A stretch of 43,999 nt of DNA from Bacteriovorax stolpii. GTDB lineage: Bacteria; Bdellovibrionota; Bacteriovoracia; Bacteriovoracales; Bacteriovoracaceae. The notes beneath the pieces are model-generated. The model had not been told where the DNA came from, made no database searches, and saw only the letters and a list, made by a program, of their open reading frames with translations. The stretch is taken from NCBI GenBank assembly GCA_945883845.1, contig CAMCYI010000026.1, positions 1-43,999 on the forward strand. The letters run 5' to 3'. The position numbers were made by a program, and so were the translations under genes. Of this stretch, positions 26,426-33,763 are shown piece after piece (position 1 is the first letter of the stretch; each line of letters opens with the position of its first letter).

Positions 26426-26631
26426 TACTGGGTGTCGATGAAGTTTGTAAACTTGCTCTCGTCCAGTACTGTTCCTAAAATACCACCGTTACCGTCTGCT
26501 CCGAAAAGTTTGCTGGTGATAGCACCTTTAAACTTAATAACGATCGTGGCCACCACGGCCACTAGCAGAATGTACTCGGTAGATGTTTGCCCCGTCTCAT
26601 CTTTGAGGTAGGCAAAGATCCTGTTTTTCAT
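26425..26631 (-). CDS. flp: Flp pilin, probable major pilin
   Basis: 68 residues, first gene of the Tad operon, with the strongest Shine-Dalgarno in the locus (AAGGAGG). KDETGQTSTEYILLVAVVATIVI is the Flp signature: cleavage after Gly, Glu at +5 and Tyr at +6, then the assembly helix. The short, Gly-rich C-terminus is typical. Position, ribosome binding site and the following hairpin suggest it is the major subunit. Confidence 0.88.
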   Translation of the reverse strand: MKNRIFAYLKDETGQTSTEYILLVAVVATIVIKFKGAITSKLFGADGNGGILGTVLDESKFTNFIDTQ

Positions 26632-26710
26632 ATAATCCTCCTTAAAGGATACCTAAGTCTTATCGTCCCGAAGGGTTCAAAACTTTAGATCCTTTTGGCG
26701 TCAGGCTTAA

Positions 26711-26719
26711 ATTATAACA
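26711..26719 (-). promoter_or_regulatory. Extended -10 promoter of the Tad/Flp operon
   Basis: TGTTATAAT on the minus strand: TG-N plus a perfect TATAAT. The predicted start is about 26704, giving a leader of about 73 bases before the flp ATG. The region upstream is AT-rich. Confidence 0.5.
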
Positions 26720-26844
26720 CATCTAGTCAATTATACGTGTATTTTTTACTTGCCTTCACAACCACCTGAAATAACTTGAATAAACATAAGTTCTCGAGGC
26801 TTAAAAAGAGAAACTTGCCTCTCACTCACTTTATCGAAATACGA

Positions 26845-26850
26845 TATGAT
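26845..26850 (+). promoter_or_regulatory. -10 box for the 6S RNA
   Basis: TATGAT lies six bases before the start of the predicted 6S RNA closing stem. The -35 (TTGCCT at 26815-26820) is too far for standard spacing, so only the -10 is offered. Confidence 0.4.
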
Positions 26851-26856
26851 CATAAA

Positions 26857-27050
26857 CGGGTCCGGGTCGAAGCCATAAAGTTTCGCCCCTACGATTTTAT
26901 TTTCGGGAGCGGTCCCTGATCATGGTGTGCATGCTTGCCTGTCTCTGAATGGAGCCAGATTGTGAGAAGCCTAAAGTGATTACTAATTGCGCCCACCTAG
27001 TTTTCTAGGGGCGCGAAACCGTTTAAAGTCTTCTTCCCGGACCTCTTTTT
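26857..27050 (+). ncRNA. ssrS: 6S RNA
   Basis: The 5' bases GGTCCGGG (26859-26866) pair with CCCGGACC (27036-27043) to form the closing stem, followed by a T-rich tail (CTTTTTT). Between them is the conserved 6S core: GGTGTGCATGCTTG, close to GGTGAGCATGCTCG of E. coli, and later GAGAAGCCTAAAGTG, matching GAGAAGCCTTAAAACTG. After it comes a hairpin on the 3' side of the central bubble (GCGCC..CCTAG-TTTT-CTAGG-GGCGC), as in E. coli. The length of about 190 bases is normal. 6S RNA mimics an open promoter and holds sigma-70 RNA polymerase in nutrient-poor phases. It occupies most of the only gap longer than 300 bases (26632-27140). Confidence 0.9.
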
Positions 27051-27104
27051 TCTTCGTCCTCTCATCACTCTTAGAATCAAGAGTGCCCCTATCAGATAAT
27101 TACC

Positions 27105-27133
27105 TTGACGTTGGCTCGATGAAGCCAAAGAAT
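27105..27133 (+). promoter_or_regulatory. Candidate promoter for a leaderless mRNA
   Basis: TTGACG (5 of 6), a 17-base spacer and AAGAAT (4 of 6). The predicted +1 is at 27140, one base before the ATG at 27141, and no Shine-Dalgarno precedes that ATG. The spacer holds a hairpin (TTGGCT...AGCCAA) that might instead be an operator. Confidence 0.4.
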
Positions 27134-27140
27134 TAAACAT

Positions 27141-27671
27141 ATGGAATTCATCAACGTTAATGACTACCAAAATGTTTCATGGATCGAGAATCTCGCTCTG
27201 GAAGAAGTGAACATGGAAGAATCGGGAGTCATCCGGTTCAATGATCACCTTAATACGCAGGCCCTTCTTGAGGAATCTTCACTCGCATTCGTGAATAAAT
27301 TGAAAGATCGATTTGAGTACTACGTTGCTCTTTTCAATCAATATCGTTCAAATCGCGACACTTCACGCGGGATCAAAGTTTTTCGCATTTCTAATACTGT
27401 GAATGATTTTATTCTTTTCCGTAATTCGCTTAAGTTGATCGTCGCAAGAAGATCTCCAGAAGTTATCAGTATTGGATTTCTCTCAAACAACGGCGGGCTC
27501 TTTACTGCCAGACTCGCAGGTGAAAACCAGTCTGTTCATGCCATCCATGAAATTAAAGCTCACGTCGGTCCTTTTAACACCATCACCTGGCGCTTTCAGG
27601 GTGAACCGGTGGAGATTGAGCCACTCGTGAAATACTATCTCACTGAGTTCATCAAAAATTCTTCTCGCTGA
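27141..27671 (+). CDS. Conserved-looking hypothetical protein
   Basis: 176 residues, soluble, mixed charge, no signal peptide, no membrane span and no motif that I recognise. The C-terminal half (VFRISNTVNDFILFRNSLKL... ISIGFLSNNGG... TITWRFQGEPVEIEPLVKYYL) reads as a compact alpha/beta domain. There is no ribosome binding site, and a candidate promoter places the transcript start at the ATG. Its stop abuts the converging stop of the next gene with no gap. It could belong to a lineage-specific family, and I do not assign a function. Confidence 0.7.
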   Translation: MEFINVNDYQNVSWIENLALEEVNMEESGVIRFNDHLNTQALLEESSLAFVNKLKDRFEYYVALFNQYRSNRDTSRGIKVFRISNTVNDFILFRNSLKLIVARRSPEVISIGFLSNNGGLFTARLAGENQSVHAIHEIKAHVGPFNTITWRFQGEPVEIEPLVKYYLTEFIKNSSR

Positions 27672-28592
27672 TCAATTCTGGGACATTCTTTTGTGAGTGT
27701 ACTGAAGTGATTCTTCAATCGACGGCATTTTTGTGCCCAGAAATTCTTCTGCGTTCGATGTATCAAGTTTAAAACAATAATTCTGTGAAGCTACGTTGCC
27801 GGCCTTGTTTTCGGTATCGAGTGGAAACTTGCCAGAAGTCTTCTGGATCATGTTCGTATCTTTGTGAAAAATTTTGGCGTACGCGAGTGCGAATTCATTC
27901 CGATTCATGAAATCCCTGCTGGAAATATGTATCAGTCTGTTAGAAACATTTCCCTGGAAAGTTGCCTTGAGGATCTTGGCGAGAATCGTGATGTCGAGAA
28001 ATCCTGTGGTCACAGACGTATCCGCAATCAATGGAACATTTTTGGCCAGGGAAGCCTGAACAACTTCGAACCAGTTCGGATGGAGAGGATTGTGACTTCT
28101 TCCATAGAGAACCGAACAGCGAAGAATAAGATAATTCAGGCAGGAGCGCTGAACGTAAAACTCTGCTGATGATAGTGAAGTACCGTAAGCACTATTCGGG
28201 AAAGGTGTATCGCCTTCTTTATACAAAGTATCACTTCCACCCATCACGAATGCAGAAGAGATAAGAACAAACCGGGATCCATATCGTTCACTGGCCGTAC
28301 ACGCATTGATGGCACCATTGGCGTTCAGGGCTTCAGCATATTTGGGTCGTAATTTACATTCCATGAGAGAGCTCATACCGGCAGCATAAATCGTGAAGTC
28401 TGGCCTGATCCTGCTCATGAGGTTCATCACGAATTCTTTCTTCATGACATCCATCGGATAGCAGGTGATTCCAGGAATATTGACGAAGTTCTTGTTGTAC
28501 GTTCCGACAATGCGGAACTCGTCTTTCAACATTTCAGCGATGTTCGATCCAACGAATGAATTGATGCCGACGATGAGAACCGTTTTCTTCAT
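27672..28592 (-). CDS. RmlD-like NAD(P)-binding reductase/epimerase with lost catalytic Lys
   Basis: 306 residues of the extended SDR fold, closest in layout to dTDP-4-dehydrorhamnose reductase (RmlD): an N-terminal Rossmann loop VLIVGINSFVGSN (5-17), AAGMSSLMECK, LISSAFVMGG and SAYGTSLSSAEFYVQR. In active RmlD the last motif is YGxTK; here Tyr136 is kept but the Lys at +4 is Leu140. The glycine motif is also unusual (GxxSxxG). The protein may therefore bind a nucleotide without the normal chemistry, or work differently. No rml or capsule genes are near. It is transcribed alone from an extended -10 and appears leaderless. Confidence 0.8.
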   Translation of the reverse strand: MKKTVLIVGINSFVGSNIAEMLKDEFRIVGTYNKNFVNIPGITCYPMDVMKKEFVMNLMSRIRPDFTIYAAGMSSLMECKLRPKYAEALNANGAINACTASERYGSRFVLISSAFVMGGSDTLYKEGDTPFPNSAYGTSLSSAEFYVQRSCLNYLILRCSVLYGRSHNPLHPNWFEVVQASLAKNVPLIADTSVTTGFLDITILAKILKATFQGNVSNRLIHISSRDFMNRNEFALAYAKIFHKDTNMIQKTSGKFPLDTENKAGNVASQNYCFKLDTSNAEEFLGTKMPSIEESLQYTHKRMSQN

Positions 28593-28598
28593 GAAGAG

Positions 28599-28607
28599 AT
28601 TTTATCA
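28599..28607 (-). promoter_or_regulatory. Extended -10 promoter giving a leaderless mRNA
   Basis: On the minus strand TGATAAAAT is followed by exactly six bases and then the ATG at 28592, so the predicted +1 is the A of the start codon. No Shine-Dalgarno exists in that space. Confidence 0.45.
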
Positions 28608-28677
28608 CAAGCCAGGAAAGGCAGACACTAGGGGATAGAAAGTTTTAGTTGAGTAATTTAATTTTTAGTATCGATAT

Positions 28678-28710
28678 AAAAGAAAAACCATCCCTCATTC
28701 GAGGGATGGT
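28678..28710 (-). terminator. Terminator of the flagellin genes
   Basis: On the minus strand ACCATCCCTC pairs perfectly with GAGGGATGGT (10 bp, loop GAAT) and is followed by TTTTTCTTTT. It lies 15 bases after the stop of the second flagellin. Confidence 0.93.
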
Positions 28711-28724
28711 AAGTGGGTGGTTAA

Positions 28725-29558
28725 TCAGCCAAGTAGCTTCAAGGCAAAGTTCGGGGCCTGGTTCGCTTGAGCGAGGACTGAGACACCGGCCTGGGAAAGA
28801 ATATTATTCTTAGCCATGTCAGCGGTTTCAGCCGCAACGTCTACATCGCGAATCCTAGAGTTGGCTGCACTGAGGTTCTCCTCTGAAATCGCGAGCGTGT
28901 TGCTTGCTGATTGCAGTCGGTTCTGTAGTGCTCCCAAGTCGGCACGGGTTCCGTTGATCCGTACCAGCGCATCGTCAAGTTTAGACAATGATAACTGTGC
29001 TCCCTCTTTGGAGTTAATGCCTTCTGCTGTGAGGGCAAGAGCTTCAAGAGTTGCGTCAGTCCGGTTAGCGTCGAATGAGATTCGATCGTTGAATGGATCA
29101 TTATGGATCCCGATCTGAAAATCAAACATTCCGCCAGTTCCGTTAAGGAGTTTCTTACCGTTGAACTCTGACACTTCCGAGATTCGTTTAATCTCTTGTA
29201 GAAGGTTTTGAAATTCAATGTCAGAAAAACCTCTTTCCTGATCGCCGACAGTATCAGAGGCAGCTTGTACGCTGAGCTCTCTGAGGCGAATAATGATGGA
29301 CGAGATTTCGTTGAGGCCGCCTTCAGCTGTCTGAACAAGTGAAATGGCATCATCCGAGTTCCTCTTCGCCTGGCGCATTCCGCGGATGTGGCCCTTCATC
29401 TTTTCAGAGATGGCTAAGCCCGCAGCATCGTCACCAGATCGCGTAATCCGTTCACCACTGGACATCTTCCGTAGATTATTGTCCAAGTTAGTCTTAGTAA
29501 CACCTAACGCACGTTGGGCACTGATGCTCGCAACGTTTGTATTTATACGTAAACCCAT
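28725..29558 (-). CDS. fliC: Flagellin (downstream copy)
   Basis: 277 residues with only the conserved D0/D1 domains: N-terminal MGLRINTNVASISAQRAL, SSGERITRSGDDAAGLAISE (about 33-52), and the C-terminal ISEENLSAANSRIRDVDVAAE with the final helix ending in LLG. The variable D2/D3 region is missing, as in Bdellovibrio flagellins. The Shine-Dalgarno is CAGGAG. The 218-base gap before it has two small hairpins (29601-29617 is a perfect 6-bp stem) and a CAA-rich unstructured stretch. I see no sigma-28 promoter there, so it may depend on read-through from the upstream flagellin gene. Confidence 0.95.
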   Translation of the reverse strand: MGLRINTNVASISAQRALGVTKTNLDNNLRKMSSGERITRSGDDAAGLAISEKMKGHIRGMRQAKRNSDDAISLVQTAEGGLNEISSIIIRLRELSVQAASDTVGDQERGFSDIEFQNLLQEIKRISEVSEFNGKKLLNGTGGMFDFQIGIHNDPFNDRISFDANRTDATLEALALTAEGINSKEGAQLSLSKLDDALVRINGTRADLGALQNRLQSASNTLAISEENLSAANSRIRDVDVAAETADMAKNNILSQAGVSVLAQANQAPNFALKLLG

Positions 29559-29600
29559 ATTTTAATCTCCTGTTAGCATTGTGAACCTCCATGTTCATTT

Positions 29601-29617
29601 GTGGACTTCATGTCCAC
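29601..29617 (-). other. Leader hairpin upstream of the downstream flagellin
   Basis: GTGGAC-TTCAT-GTCCAC, a perfect 6-bp stem 43 bases before the start codon. A second short stem (TGAAC/GTTCA) lies between it and the ribosome binding site. Either could tune translation or RNA stability. Confidence 0.35.
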
Positions 29618-29765
29618 CGTGTTGTTGTTGTTAGTTGGTTTGGTCTGTCTTAAAAAAGGCACACCTCTCCACCACTGCGCTTGTTAGTACACCCACTACA
29701 AGTTTTGCAGGATTCGTTTCACATTACTTCAATCAATGCCTTCCACAGTTTCCCGAGGAGGGTCC

Positions 29766-29786
29766 TCAGGGCTTTACTAGCCCTGA
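29766..29786 (-). other. Hairpin overlapping the stop codon of the upstream flagellin
   Basis: TCAGGGCT and AGCCCTGA form a perfect 8-bp stem with a 5-base loop that includes part of the TAG stop codon. No T-run follows, so it is not a standard terminator; a 3'-protecting or attenuating hairpin is likelier. Confidence 0.5.
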
Positions 29787-30625
29787 GAAGCGGCATTAAT
29801 AAGGCTGATCGCGTTCGTCGTAGACTGATTCGCTTGAGCCAATACTGAAGTACCTGCTTGCATCAAGATATTCGTACGTGTCATCTCAGATGTCGCTGAA
29901 GCAATGTCCGCATCTCTGATACGAGAGTTTGCAGCTGACAAGTTTTCATTCGAGATCTGAATGTTGTTAATGGTCGACTGAAGACGGTTTTGAAGAGCAC
30001 CGAAGTCAGCGCGGATTCCAGAAACGTTCTGGATCGATTGATCGATCGCTGCGAGTGAGTTCTGAGCCGAGATCTTGTCTGACACTGAAGCCAGGTTAAG
30101 ACCAAGAGCTGCAACGTTCACGTCTGCCGACGAAGCATCAAACGTTAATCTGTCGACGAGAGGGTCATTTCTTGTACCGATCTGGATATCAAAGACTGAT
30201 CCAGTACCGTTAAGAAGTGGAACTCTGTTGAACTCAGTAGAGTTCGCGATACGGTCAACTTCTGAGAGAAGCTGCTCAAATTCCACGTTAAGGAACTTTC
30301 TTTCTGTTGGCCCGATGGTATCAGAAGCTGCCTGCACTGCAAGTTCGCGGAGACGAATCATAATGTTTCCGACTTCTGCTAATGCACCTTCTGCGATCTG
30401 CACGAGAGACACACCATCTTGTGCGTTTCTTTCTGCCTGACCGAGACCTCTGATCTGTGCTTTCAAGTTTTCTGAGATTGCGAGTCCTGCTGCATCGTCG
30501 CCTGCGCGGTTAATACGCTGACCAGATGACAACTGCTCCAAAACCTTCTGAGATGCGAGACGTGTGACGCCCAAGTTTCTTTGCGCATTTAGCGACGAAA
30601 CGTTGGTGTTAATCCTTAAACCCAT
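29777..30625 (-). CDS. fliC: Flagellin (upstream copy, sigma-28 dependent)
   Basis: Start set at ATG 30625 (MGLRINTNVSSLNAQRNL) because AAGGAGG lies at ideal spacing; a longer frame to 30649 would add eight non-flagellin residues. The 282-residue product has only D0/D1: SSGQRINRAGDDAAGLAISE and ISNENLSAANSRIRDADIA with the terminal helix. It is about as similar to the downstream flagellin as typical paralogues are in Bdellovibrio-like organisms. The promoter at 30706-30732 gives a 73-base leader. A hairpin spans its stop codon. Confidence 0.95.
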   Translation of the reverse strand: MGLRINTNVSSLNAQRNLGVTRLASQKVLEQLSSGQRINRAGDDAAGLAISENLKAQIRGLGQAERNAQDGVSLVQIAEGALAEVGNIMIRLRELAVQAASDTIGPTERKFLNVEFEQLLSEVDRIANSTEFNRVPLLNGTGSVFDIQIGTRNDPLVDRLTFDASSADVNVAALGLNLASVSDKISAQNSLAAIDQSIQNVSGIRADFGALQNRLQSTINNIQISNENLSAANSRIRDADIASATSEMTRTNILMQAGTSVLAQANQSTTNAISLINAASQG

Positions 30626-30705
30626 AAATCCTCCTTGATTGGGTTTCACTCGTTCTCAATCCATGAGAGGAGTGACGAAGATCATTAGTGACCCTCGTGA
30701 TTAAC

Positions 30706-30732
30706 TTTTCGACAATGCATCAAAAGACTTGA
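30706..30732 (-). promoter_or_regulatory. Sigma-28 (FliA) promoter of the flagellin gene
   Basis: On the minus strand TCAAGTCT, exactly 11 bases, then GTCGAAAA. The consensus is TAAAGTTT-N11-GCCGATAA, so each half matches 6 of 8 with perfect spacing. This is the expected class of promoter for late flagellar genes. Confidence 0.7.
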
Positions 30733-30803
30733 GGGAAGTTGTAGAAATATTCGACAAATATCTCAAAATGGGCTTAAATTATTGTAATTAAAGAGGTTTA
30801 CCC

Positions 30804-31832
30804 ATGGGCAATAATTTCCCCCGGATCACGAACTTAAAAGAAAATCCTTCATCATTTGAAGAAACCCTTAAGCTCGTGGAGAAATCCTTCGACTACCACT
30901 CGCCTTTTTCCTTCAAAGAGGACTTCGGGTCCCTTATTGAAGAGAGAAATCATCACAACTGTTTCATCCTGCTCGATGAGAACGAAAATGTGATTGCTCA
31001 TATTGGTGCGAAAGAGAGAATGATCCGTATCAAGGAGAATCTACATCCTGTTTGTATGCTGGGTGGGATAGCTGTCGATGAGAAACACAGAGGTGAAGGA
31101 CATTTTCAGACTCTTTTTCAGGATGTGCTGGCTGAAAAGAGAAGTGATGTCGCTGCATTCTTTCTCTGGAGTGATCAGGAGACTCTTTATAAGAAGTACG
31201 GATTTCATCTTTGCGGTGATCAGTTTGAAATTCCAAAATCTTCAAAGACATCAACACTTCAGCCGACAAAGTTTCATCTCCTGAATCAGAAAGAGCAAAA
31301 ACAAATCGAGGAACTCTATCAGAAATCATTCGCGTCCCAGTATACGACTCTCGACAGAACTCAAGCCGACTGGGATTCACTCAAAGAAATAAAAAGTGCA
31401 GATCTCTACATAAAAAAATCCGGTGAAAACATCACAGATTATTTTTTCATGAACAAGGGCCAGGATCTGACAGGCATTATTTATGAATATGGAAGTGTGA
31501 CGGATTTACGTGCGTGGCTTAAAGAAGCTTCTTCTATTGGAAAAATCTGGCTTGGACAACCCCTCATGGATACAGAAAATAATCAATTTCAATTTTTCCT
31601 GGCACCGGCCGACATGAAGCATTTCAGTGCCCTCATCGCCGACATGACGAAGGGAGCGATGACGGTAAGGAATGTGAATGTGATGAAGCAAGAAGTATAT
31701 TTTGATTTTCAGGATGAGACTCTTGCACTCGATTCAGAAGAGTTCTTACGGGGAATTTTCGGGCCGGGTCAATTTGAAGAGGTGGATGTGGCGAAATATC
31801 CATTATTTATCTCAGGGCTGGATAGCATCTAG
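30804..31832 (+). CDS. GNAT-family N-acetyltransferase
   Basis: 342 residues. The N-terminal GNAT core is visible: VIAHIGAKERMIRI (strands 2-3), CMLGGIAVDEKHRGEGHFQTLF (about 89-110), which contains the acetyl-CoA-binding RGEGHF loop (normally R/Q-x-x-G-x-G/A), and YKKYGFHLCG (about 130-139), the closing strand. The C-terminal 180 residues are a second alpha/beta region of unknown substrate, as in large GNATs of the Eis type. The Shine-Dalgarno AGAGG is adequate. The gene stands alone, so the acetyl acceptor cannot be told from context. Confidence 0.85.
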   Translation: MGNNFPRITNLKENPSSFEETLKLVEKSFDYHSPFSFKEDFGSLIEERNHHNCFILLDENENVIAHIGAKERMIRIKENLHPVCMLGGIAVDEKHRGEGHFQTLFQDVLAEKRSDVAAFFLWSDQETLYKKYGFHLCGDQFEIPKSSKTSTLQPTKFHLLNQKEQKQIEELYQKSFASQYTTLDRTQADWDSLKEIKSADLYIKKSGENITDYFFMNKGQDLTGIIYEYGSVTDLRAWLKEASSIGKIWLGQPLMDTENNQFQFFLAPADMKHFSALIADMTKGAMTVRNVNVMKQEVYFDFQDETLALDSEEFLRGIFGPGQFEEVDVAKYPLFISGLDSI

Positions 31833-31894
31833 GTATCAAAAAAGTACTCATCCCAGGAAAAATTTACAGTTCCCAAAAGCCAACTTTTGAATAA

Positions 31895-31903
31895 TGGTAA
31901 GAT
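31895..31903 (+). promoter_or_regulatory. Extended -10 promoter of a small secreted gene
   Basis: TGGTAAGAT (TG-N-TAAGAT), predicted start about 31910, leader of about 15 bases containing the Shine-Dalgarno CAGGAA. Confidence 0.35.
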
Positions 31904-31924
31904 TTAAAAAAAGCAGGAATCACT

Positions 31925-32209
31925 ATGAAAACAATAATAGCACTCGTTATTTTATCATTCAGCTCTTCATCTTTTGCGATTTCAAATTCAAAACTTGTGA
32001 ACGCTTGTAAACCTGCAGGAATTGCCAAAATTCAGGCAGATGCTCAGACCAAAGGTGTTGATGTAAATGCAGAAGCCGTGAAAGAGTGCGGAATCGATAA
32101 CAGGCTTTTGAATCCTTCAAAGTATGTCTGGTTCTGTGCAACTTCGACAGACGGTACACAAAAGTTCAATCACATCACACAGAAACCTGCACTAAAACCC
32201 TGCTTCTAA
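31925..32209 (+). CDS. Small secreted protein with paired cysteines
   Basis: 94 residues: signal peptide (MKTIIALVILSFSSSSFA, about 18), then a mature part with four Cys in CKPAGIA, KECGID, WFCATS and PCF-end, enough for two disulfides. The Shine-Dalgarno is CAGGAA. No family recognised. It is followed by a perfect TGTC-box palindrome and then the L,D-transpeptidase. Export to the periplasm or beyond is inferred from the signal peptide only. Confidence 0.75.
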   Translation: MKTIIALVILSFSSSSFAISNSKLVNACKPAGIAKIQADAQTKGVDVNAEAVKECGIDNRLLNPSKYVWFCATSTDGTQKFNHITQKPALKPCF

Positions 32210-32241
32210 TAAGCACCAGCTTCCACACAGAATCCATCGAG

Positions 32242-32258
32242 TGTCTAAACTATAGACA
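32242..32258. promoter_or_regulatory. TGTCTA-N5-TAGACA palindrome, copy 3 (perfect)
   Basis: TGTCTAAACTATAGACA with an extra G-C pair outside, 93 bases before the L,D-transpeptidase start and 32 bases after the preceding stop. A T-rich stretch (TTTTATTT) follows, so this copy could also act as a terminator of the small secreted gene. Confidence 0.6.
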
Positions 32259-32315
32259 CTTTTATTTCCTCATCTGTCACTATATTGAAGCTGATCTGGC
32301 AGGCGAATTGCTCAT

Positions 32316-32346
32316 CCCCAAGGAACACTTAGGTTTCCTTTGGGGG
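32316..32346 (+). promoter_or_regulatory. Hairpin that sequesters the ribosome binding site of the L,D-transpeptidase
   Basis: CCCCAAGGAA pairs with TTCCTTTGGGG (one bulged base, 9-base loop). The 3' arm's GGGGG is the Shine-Dalgarno, five bases before the ATG at 32351. In the folded state the site would be hidden, implying translational control. Confidence 0.5.
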
Positions 32347-32350
32347 AAAA

Positions 32351-33763
32351 ATGAAAAAGTTAGTCAGCTCGATTATCACATTCGCAGCGATCCTCGCGGT
32401 TCCAGCGCATGCTTTTTTCCTCGGCCCTATTACACAAGAAGGCATGGATACTCCTAAGAAGGCGAAAGCGACTGTGGGACGCTATCTTTATGTAGGTACT
32501 GCTCCGAAGTTCTCAGGCCCTGAGCTCGAGCTTACAGTTTCCAAAATGAGTCTTACTCTTCGTGCTACTGGCTGGGTCAGTCAGGCGAAAATTGATAATT
32601 ACGGCGCACATTTATACAAACGCTGGGAACAGATCGACCAGACCCTTGCTGCTCCGAAGTTTGTTCTTCATCCGCTTGTAAGTCTTAAAAGTGTACCAAC
32701 GAAAGATACATCAATCGCCTGGGCGAAAATCGCCGGACAATATTCTGCTCACGTTCTCGAAAACCAGGGTGTGGAAGTTTTTAATCCAAAACGAAATGCA
32801 CAGTCACTTGAGAACGCGGGCATTGTTGATGAGTACCGCGCACGCATCAGCACGGCCATATTGAGATACTTATTTAAGGACCAGACTCTGACTCCGGAAG
32901 CTGTGAAAGCAGATAATAAATTAAAAGATTCTCTGATCTCGGTCGCCAACTCGAGAGCACTCTTCTTATCGCATAATACATCTACTTACACGGCTTCAAC
33001 TGGAAAGGCCGGCTACGTCGGAAATATCACGTACGTTTATCCTATCGCTGCGACAGTTGATGGTCCGTTCGATCAGCCGAAAGAAGAGATCCGCAAACTC
33101 ATGTCTTATGGAACAATTGAGGCCCGCTGGTGGTCTGATAAGTGGGATGATGAATTCGGTGGTCTTCCATTCATTTTGATTGAACCATCAGGTGTGGCGT
33201 TCCACGGTCCGATCACAAATTTTGCTCCACTTGATGTCTGGTTCCTTCGTCGTGGTTACGTTTCGCACGGATGTCACCGCATGGACACATCAGATCTTAT
33301 CGAGCTCAGAAATATCCTTCCGAAGGCGATTCCTGATCTTGGAAAAGTTAAGCTCACAATCCTTGATAACTTCGACGTGACTGACTGGAACAACGACGGC
33401 AAAAAAGAAGTTGTCGACGTGAAGTACTATACGATTCCGACAGCGGTTACACCGGTCAGCGGAAAAACTCTCGATGACGTCATCAAGCCATTCCTGATTG
33501 AGAATCAAATGAAGACTTATTTTGCGAACAATCAATACGCGAAGAAATTTTACGATGTGAAGACTGACACAATCAACGGAGCCGTGAAATATTCAACGGT
33601 GAGTGGAGTTTTGAAACAGGAAGGGAAACACGGCCAGCTTCCCATCTATCGATTCGAGTACAAAGCAAGCCGCATTCTTCAGTATAAGGAACTCGGAAGC
33701 CAGATGGTTCCGTACGATGATACGAGAGGTGAATTTCCTCCGACGTATTTCCTGAATAATTAG
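32351..33763 (+). CDS. L,D-transpeptidase (YkuD domain), secreted
   Basis: 470 residues with a signal peptide (about 1-21, ending PAHA-F). The YkuD catalytic motif is clear: His285 in VAFHGP, then SHGCHRMDTSD with the nucleophile Cys308, matching H-x(14-17)-[ST]HGCh[RN]; here the His-Cys span is 23, slightly longer than usual. These enzymes form 3-3 cross-links or attach proteins to peptidoglycan; predatory Bdellovibrio use several to remodel prey wall. N-terminal residues (about 30-240) are a domain that I do not recognise. The stop overlaps the converging UbiB-like gene by four bases (TTAG). Confidence 0.9.
   Translation: MKKLVSSIITFAAILAVPAHAFFLGPITQEGMDTPKKAKATVGRYLYVGTAPKFSGPELELTVSKMSLTLRATGWVSQAKIDNYGAHLYKRWEQIDQTLAAPKFVLHPLVSLKSVPTKDTSIAWAKIAGQYSAHVLENQGVEVFNPKRNAQSLENAGIVDEYRARISTAILRYLFKDQTLTPEAVKADNKLKDSLISVANSRALFLSHNTSTYTASTGKAGYVGNITYVYPIAATVDGPFDQPKEEIRKLMSYGTIEARWWSDKWDDEFGGLPFILIEPSGVAFHGPITNFAPLDVWFLRRGYVSHGCHRMDTSDLIELRNILPKAIPDLGKVKLTILDNFDVTDWNNDGKKEVVDVKYYTIPTAVTPVSGKTLDDVIKPFLIENQMKTYFANNQYAKKFYDVKTDTINGAVKYSTVSGVLKQEGKHGQLPIYRFEYKASRILQYKELGSQMVPYDDTRGEFPPTYFLNN

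Noticed and set aside
28841..29353. 170-codon open frame within the downstream flagellin
   Set aside because: Out-of-frame shadow of a clearly coding flagellin; low-complexity Ser/Thr/Leu composition typical of shadows.
29644..29662. TGTCTTAAAAAAGGCAC before the downstream flagellin
   Set aside because: Half-site TGTCT only; the right half does not match TAGACA.
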